From Bacteroidales bacterium (lineage in GTDB: Bacteria > Bacteroidota > Bacteroidia > Bacteroidales > JAADGE01), in the NCBI GenBank assembly GCA_021648725.1, contig JAKISF010000001.1, forward strand, positions 174,553-238,552: a DNA stretch of 64,000 nt, written 5' to 3'. Below, piece by piece: positions 61,216 through 64,000 of this stretch. The translations under genes were made by a program, and so were the position numbers. Position 1 is the first letter of the stretch, and every line of letters starts with the position of its first letter. A model generated the notes under the pieces. The model was given only the letters and a program-made list of their open reading frames with translations. It had not been told where the DNA came from and made no database searches.

Positions 61216-62406
61216 TTGAAAAAAGTAATTATAGGTTTATCCGGAGGTGTTGATTCAAGCGTTGCTGCATATTTGTTAAAAGAACAAGGCTTTGACGTAC
61301 ATGCAGTATATATGATTAATTGGCATGATACAGAGGGAGTTATTGAAGGGAGTTGTCCGAGTGATGACGATGTTCTGGTTGCAAAACTTGTTGCCCGAAA
61401 GTTAAACATTCCTTTTCAAACAGTAGATTTTAGTGAACTTTATGCAAAACGAGTTGTTGATTATATGTTTTCGGAATATGAAAAAGGAAGAACGCCAAAT
61501 CCTGACGTACTTTGCAACAGAGAAATTAAATTTGATGTTTTTTTAGATAAGGCTGTTGAACTCGGAGCCGAATATGTTGCAACCGGGCATTATTGCAGAA
61601 AAGAAACAACAGAAAAAAACGGAAAACAAATCCACAGATTACTTGCAGGAAGGGACGGTAATAAAGACCAATCTTACTTTTTATGCCAGCTTTCGCAAAA
61701 ACAACTTGAAAAAGCTTTATTTCCGATAGGCGAACTTCAAAAATCGGAAGTCAGAGATATTGCCGATAAATTAGGGCTTGCAAGTGCACATAAAAAAGAT
61801 TCGCAAGGTATATGTTTTGTCGGGAAAGTCGATTTGCCTACTTTTCTGCAACAAAAATTAAAAAGTAAAACAGGTGATATTGTTTTAATACCAAATAATC
61901 TTCCGGAATTTCAAAAAACAAAAGATCATACAAATTTAAAGTTTGAGGAACAATTAAGATTATTATCTGAACCTTATTTTTACAAACCCGAAGACGGTAA
62001 AATTGTCGGACAACACCAAGGTGCACATTTTTACACAATAGGACAAAGAAGAGGGATCGGAATCGGAGGTTTAAAAGAGCCCCCTTTTGTTCTTGATATT
62101 GATGTAGAAAAAAATATTGTTTATATAGGTGAAGGGAAACAACATCCGGGGCTTTTCAGAAAAGGGTTATTTATTTCAAAAGATGAAATACATTGGGTTC
62201 GTCCGGATTTAAAAATTAAAACAGGCGATTCAAAAAAGTTTTATGTAAGAATAAGATACAGACAGGCTTTGCAAGATGCTGTTTTATTTATGAAAGATAA
62301 AGGAGCATATATTATTTTTGATAAAGACCAAAGAGGAATTACTTCAGGGCAATTTGCAGCTTTTTATATTGAAGATGAATTAATCGGTTCGGGGGTTATA
62401 GCATAA
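61216..62406 (+). CDS. mnmA: tRNA-specific 2-thiouridylase
   Basis: MnmA thiolates U34 in tRNA for Lys, Glu and Gln, using ATP and a persulfide. The 396-residue protein has the PP-loop GLSGGVDSSVAAYLL, the first catalytic Cys in PDVLCNREIKF, GHYCRKE, DQSYFL, and the second Cys in DSQGICFVG. The C-terminal beta-barrel has YTIGQRRGIGIGG. No ATG lies at the right place. I start at TTG 61216 (ttg aaa aaa gta, so MKKVIIGLSGG); the earlier TTG at 61198 adds six codons and falls in a promoter-like TATTTTG. All catalytic residues are present. Confidence 0.93.
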   Translation: MKKVIIGLSGGVDSSVAAYLLKEQGFDVHAVYMINWHDTEGVIEGSCPSDDDVLVAKLVARKLNIPFQTVDFSELYAKRVVDYMFSEYEKGRTPNPDVLCNREIKFDVFLDKAVELGAEYVATGHYCRKETTEKNGKQIHRLLAGRDGNKDQSYFLCQLSQKQLEKALFPIGELQKSEVRDIADKLGLASAHKKDSQGICFVGKVDLPTFLQQKLKSKTGDIVLIPNNLPEFQKTKDHTNLKFEEQLRLLSEPYFYKPEDGKIVGQHQGAHFYTIGQRRGIGIGGLKEPPFVLDIDVEKNIVYIGEGKQHPGLFRKGLFISKDEIHWVRPDLKIKTGDSKKFYVRIRYRQALQDAVLFMKDKGAYIIFDKDQRGITSGQFAAFYIEDELIGSGVIA

Positions 62407-62431
62407 AAAAAGGTCGCAAAAAATACGACCT
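62404..62431 (-). terminator. Rho-independent terminator of trxB
   Basis: Stem AGGTCG (62411-62416) pairs with CGACCT (62426-62431) and is followed on the minus strand by seven Ts. It overlaps the mnmA stop, so convergent transcripts share it. Confidence 0.75.
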
Positions 62432-62452
62432 GAGATTTTAAAATTTTCAACT

Positions 62453-63454
62453 TTATTCTTGCTCCGCTAAAAACTTTTCAGCATCAAGTGCCGCCATACA
62501 ACCTGAGCCGGCAGCAGTTACAGCTTGTCTGTATATTGAATCTTGAATATCGCCTGCTGCAAAAACTCCCGGTATATTTGTTTTTGAAGTTCCGGGTATT
62601 GTTTTTATATAACCGGTTTCATCTGTATCAATAAAATCTTTAAATAATTCAGAGTTTGGTTTATGACCGATTGCAACAAAGAAACCGTCAATTTTAATTT
62701 TAACTTCTTCTTCATCGGATTTACCTTTGCGTTTTATTAAGGTTGCTCCGGTTACCACATTTGTTCCCGTAACTTCCTTTGTGTTATGTTCATACAAAAC
62801 TTCAATATTAGGAGTGTTTTCAACACGCTTAATCATTGCTTTTGAAGCACGCATATAAGGTTTTCTGATAATTAAATATACTTTTTTAGCAATGCTTGCA
62901 AGATAAGATGCCTCCTCTGCAGCGGTATCTCCTCCTCCGACTACTGCAACATCCATGTCTTTATAAAAGAACCCGTCACATGTTGCACATGCAGAAACAC
63001 CTGCACCCTTAAATTTAGTTTCGGATTCCAATCCGAGATATTTTGCGGTTGCTCCGGTTGCAATAATTACGGTTTCGGCAATAAACGGTTTTTTATTATC
63101 GACAATTACTTTAAACGGTCTTTTGGAAAAATCAACTGATGTAACTTCTCCCCATTGTACATCCGTTCCGAATCGTTCGGCTTGTGCTTTAAGGTCTTCC
63201 ATCATTACCGGTCCTGTAACACCTTCGGGGTAACCCGGGAAATTATCAACTTCGGTTGTTGTCGTTAATTGCCCGCCGGCTTCCATGCCTTGGATAACGA
63301 CCGGTTTCAAGTTTGCTCTGGCAGCATAAATTGCTGCTGTATATCCTGCCGGTCCCGAACCAATAATTAAGCATTTTACATTTTCGACAGCTTCCATCTC
63401 TACTGACTTATTGTCATTGTTTTCTTCTATGTTTAATGTTTTAAAAAAACTCAT
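62453..63454 (-). CDS. trxB: thioredoxin-disulfide reductase
   Basis: TrxB is an FAD- and NADPH-dependent flavoprotein that keeps thioredoxin reduced. The roughly 333-residue protein has FAD motif LIIGSGPAGYTAAIYAA, redox centre SACATCDGFF, NADPH motif VAVVGGGDTAAEEA, and C-terminal PGVFAAGDIQDS. The N-terminus carries about 25 extra residues (MSFFKTLNIEENNDNKSVEM) before the usual start. I prefer ATG 63454: a minus-strand -7 element at 63491-63498 overlaps the longer start at 63493. Another possibility is the ATG just before AVENVKCLII. It shares a terminator with mnmA. Confidence 0.95.
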   Translation of the reverse strand: MSFFKTLNIEENNDNKSVEMEAVENVKCLIIGSGPAGYTAAIYAARANLKPVVIQGMEAGGQLTTTTEVDNFPGYPEGVTGPVMMEDLKAQAERFGTDVQWGEVTSVDFSKRPFKVIVDNKKPFIAETVIIATGATAKYLGLESETKFKGAGVSACATCDGFFYKDMDVAVVGGGDTAAEEASYLASIAKKVYLIIRKPYMRASKAMIKRVENTPNIEVLYEHNTKEVTGTNVVTGATLIKRKGKSDEEEVKIKIDGFFVAIGHKPNSELFKDFIDTDETGYIKTIPGTSKTNIPGVFAAGDIQDSIYRQAVTAAGSGCMAALDAEKFLAEQE

Positions 63455-63490
63455 ATTTTTTAATTTTAATTGATATTCCTGATTAATTGC

Positions 63491-63498
63491 CAAATTTA
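63491..63498 (-). promoter_or_regulatory. -7 promoter element of trxB
   Basis: The minus strand reads TAAATTTG (TAnnTTTG). It overlaps the ATG at 63493 and argues for a start further in, at 63454. Confidence 0.5.
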
Positions 63499-63587
63499 AT
63501 CATGTTTGCTAATTAAATTCAGTCATTATTAACTTTTCTTTTCAAAATTTATTCCGTTTAATATCATAACTTATTTTGTCAGTAATT

Positions 63588-63618
63588 TTTGGAGAGTATA
63601 AATTATTTCATAATTTTG
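63588..63618 (+). promoter_or_regulatory. promoter of tRNA-Pro
   Basis: TTTG at 63588-63591 and TAATTTTG at 63611-63618 are 19 bases apart, an exact match to the Bacteroidota -33/-7 arrangement; the tRNA begins 28 bases later. Confidence 0.75.
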
Positions 63619-63645
63619 CGTTCGTTTTTAGAGCAAATACAAGTT

Positions 63646-63718
63646 CGGGGTGTAGCTCAGTTGGCAGAGTACGCGTCTGGGGGGCGTGGGGTCGGAAGTT
63701 CAAGTCTTCTCACCCCGA
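63646..63718 (+). tRNA. tRNA-Pro(GGG)
   Basis: All four arms fold. The acceptor CGGGGTG/CACCCCG gives 7 pairs. The D arm is GCTC/GAGT. The anticodon stem CGCGT/GCGTG encloses loop CTGGGGG, so the anticodon at 63679-63681 is GGG for proline CCC/CCU. The T arm GGAAG/CTTCT encloses loop TTCAAGT. The discriminator base is A and the CCA end is not encoded. Length is 73 bases. Confidence 0.95.
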
Positions 63719-63724
63719 CAGGAT

Positions 63725-63767
63725 GAAAGCCTTTTAAATCAGGAGATTTGAGGGGCTTTTTCTTTTT
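63725..63767 (+). terminator. terminator after tRNA-Pro
   Basis: A two-part hairpin (AAAGCC 63726-63731 with GGCTTT 63754-63759; inner AAATC/GATTT around AGGA) is followed by TTTTTCTTTTT, ending the tRNA transcript. Confidence 0.8.
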
Positions 63768-63789
63768 AACAAATCGCCAAAAACAGCTT

Positions 63790-63809
63790 TGGTTTACACA
63801 TGGTTTACA
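63790..63809 (+). repeat. 11-base direct repeat near the tRNA gene
   Basis: TGGTTTACA occurs twice (63790-63798 and 63801-63809), 11 bases apart, some 70 bases past the tRNA. Spaced short repeats beside tRNA genes can be arm sites of tyrosine integrases, but no integrase is visible here. The rest of 63768-63902 has no gene. Confidence 0.5.
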
Positions 63810-63902
63810 TGCAGTTTTACTTTCTTTTTTTTTGAATTCTTTTAATATTAAGTCGGCGGATAAATAATATGATATATTGATTATTTTTTCTATCTTTACA
63901 GC

Positions 63903-64000
63903 ATGGAAAAAATAGATTTACGCAGAGCAAGTAAAGAGGAAAAAGAAGCAATAAGAATTCGTGCTATTCACATGCATACTCAGAAATTAAAACAAAATGA
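63903..64000 (+). CDS. IS630-like transposase N-terminus (partial, right edge)
   Basis: An open frame starts at ATG 63903 and runs off the window after 32 complete codons. The visible part (MEKIDLRRASKEEKEAIRIRAI) closely resembles the N-terminal helix-turn-helix region of IS630-family transposases, with the same KEEKE and RAI pattern. The rest, including the DDE catalytic domain and any terminal inverted repeats, lies outside. Its position 185 bases after a tRNA gene supports an accessory boundary. The call rests on a short stretch, so it is moderate. Confidence 0.55.
   Translation, partial: MEKIDLRRASKEEKEAIRIRAIHMHTQKLKQN

Noticed and set aside
1..64000. CRISPR array, rRNA genes, riboswitches
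   Set aside because: I found no regularly spaced repeats, rRNA-like sequence or recognisable riboswitch; apparent short repeats are AT-rich low-complexity or terminator stems.

Overview
The window looks like a low-GC (about 30% G+C by eye) chromosome segment from a member of Bacteroidota, probably an uncultured marine or sediment lineage. The evidence is Bacteroidota-specific gene content (DUF4249 lipoprotein beside a TonB-dependent receptor, BatA-type double-membrane protein, VGIGT-repeat surface protein, a type IX secretion sorting-domain remnant, RemB-like and GldI-like proteins). Many genes and the tRNA are also preceded by the Bacteroidota -7 promoter element TAnnTTTG, in three cases with a TTTG -33 box 19-20 bases upstream. 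No Shine-Dalgarno pattern is evident, and several starts are GTG or TTG.

Layout. 1-3.6 kb (minus): NIF3 protein, a small HsdR_N-type nuclease-like protein, AmmeMemoRadiSam B and radical SAM enzymes, CoaD. 3.7-15 kb: a small SpoIIAA-like protein, a PlsC-type acyltransferase, an acidic lipoprotein, DUF4249 plus a frameshifted TonB receptor, then a minus-strand run of enzymes (methyltransferase, DUF2147, epimerase, SDR), a membrane-bound AraC regulator and two tandem paralogous four-helix membrane proteins. 15.2-18.8 kb (plus): arsenate reductase/LMW phosphatase followed by three polyprenol-type glycosyltransferases. 18.8-36 kb (minus): a 1722-residue SLC12-type cotransporter fused to a long helical region and a C-terminal AAA-type ATPase, secreted proteins, the DUF2339/DUF3999 pair, AI-2E family permease, XseA, hemerythrin, acyl-CoA dehydrogenase, GT2 and a YjbQ protein.

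36-47.7 kb: a second TonB receptor, BatA-like protein, FKBP isomerase and NrnA-type phosphoesterase divergent from ndk, then an accessory patch. The patch holds a VGIGT-repeat surface protein with a C9 tract at its 5' end, three tandem mosaic lipoprotein genes (the last truncated) and a decayed T9SS sorting domain. 47.8-63.5 kb returns to housekeeping: rpsF-rpsR-rplI, a GAF/PAS signalling protein without an output domain, DUF1573, GT2, a C1 peptidase, Pcm, a second YjbQ, RsgA, a RemB-like barrel, a histidine kinase, an FGGY kinase, MnmA and TrxB. The right end carries tRNA-Pro(GGG), a terminator, a short direct repeat and the start of an IS630-like transposase, which suggests an accessory boundary.

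The most unusual object is the transporter-ATPase fusion at 18825-23993. The next best are the possible phase-variable C tract with the adjoining mosaic lipoprotein array and decayed T9SS tail. No CRISPR array, rRNA, prophage or recognisable defence island was seen.
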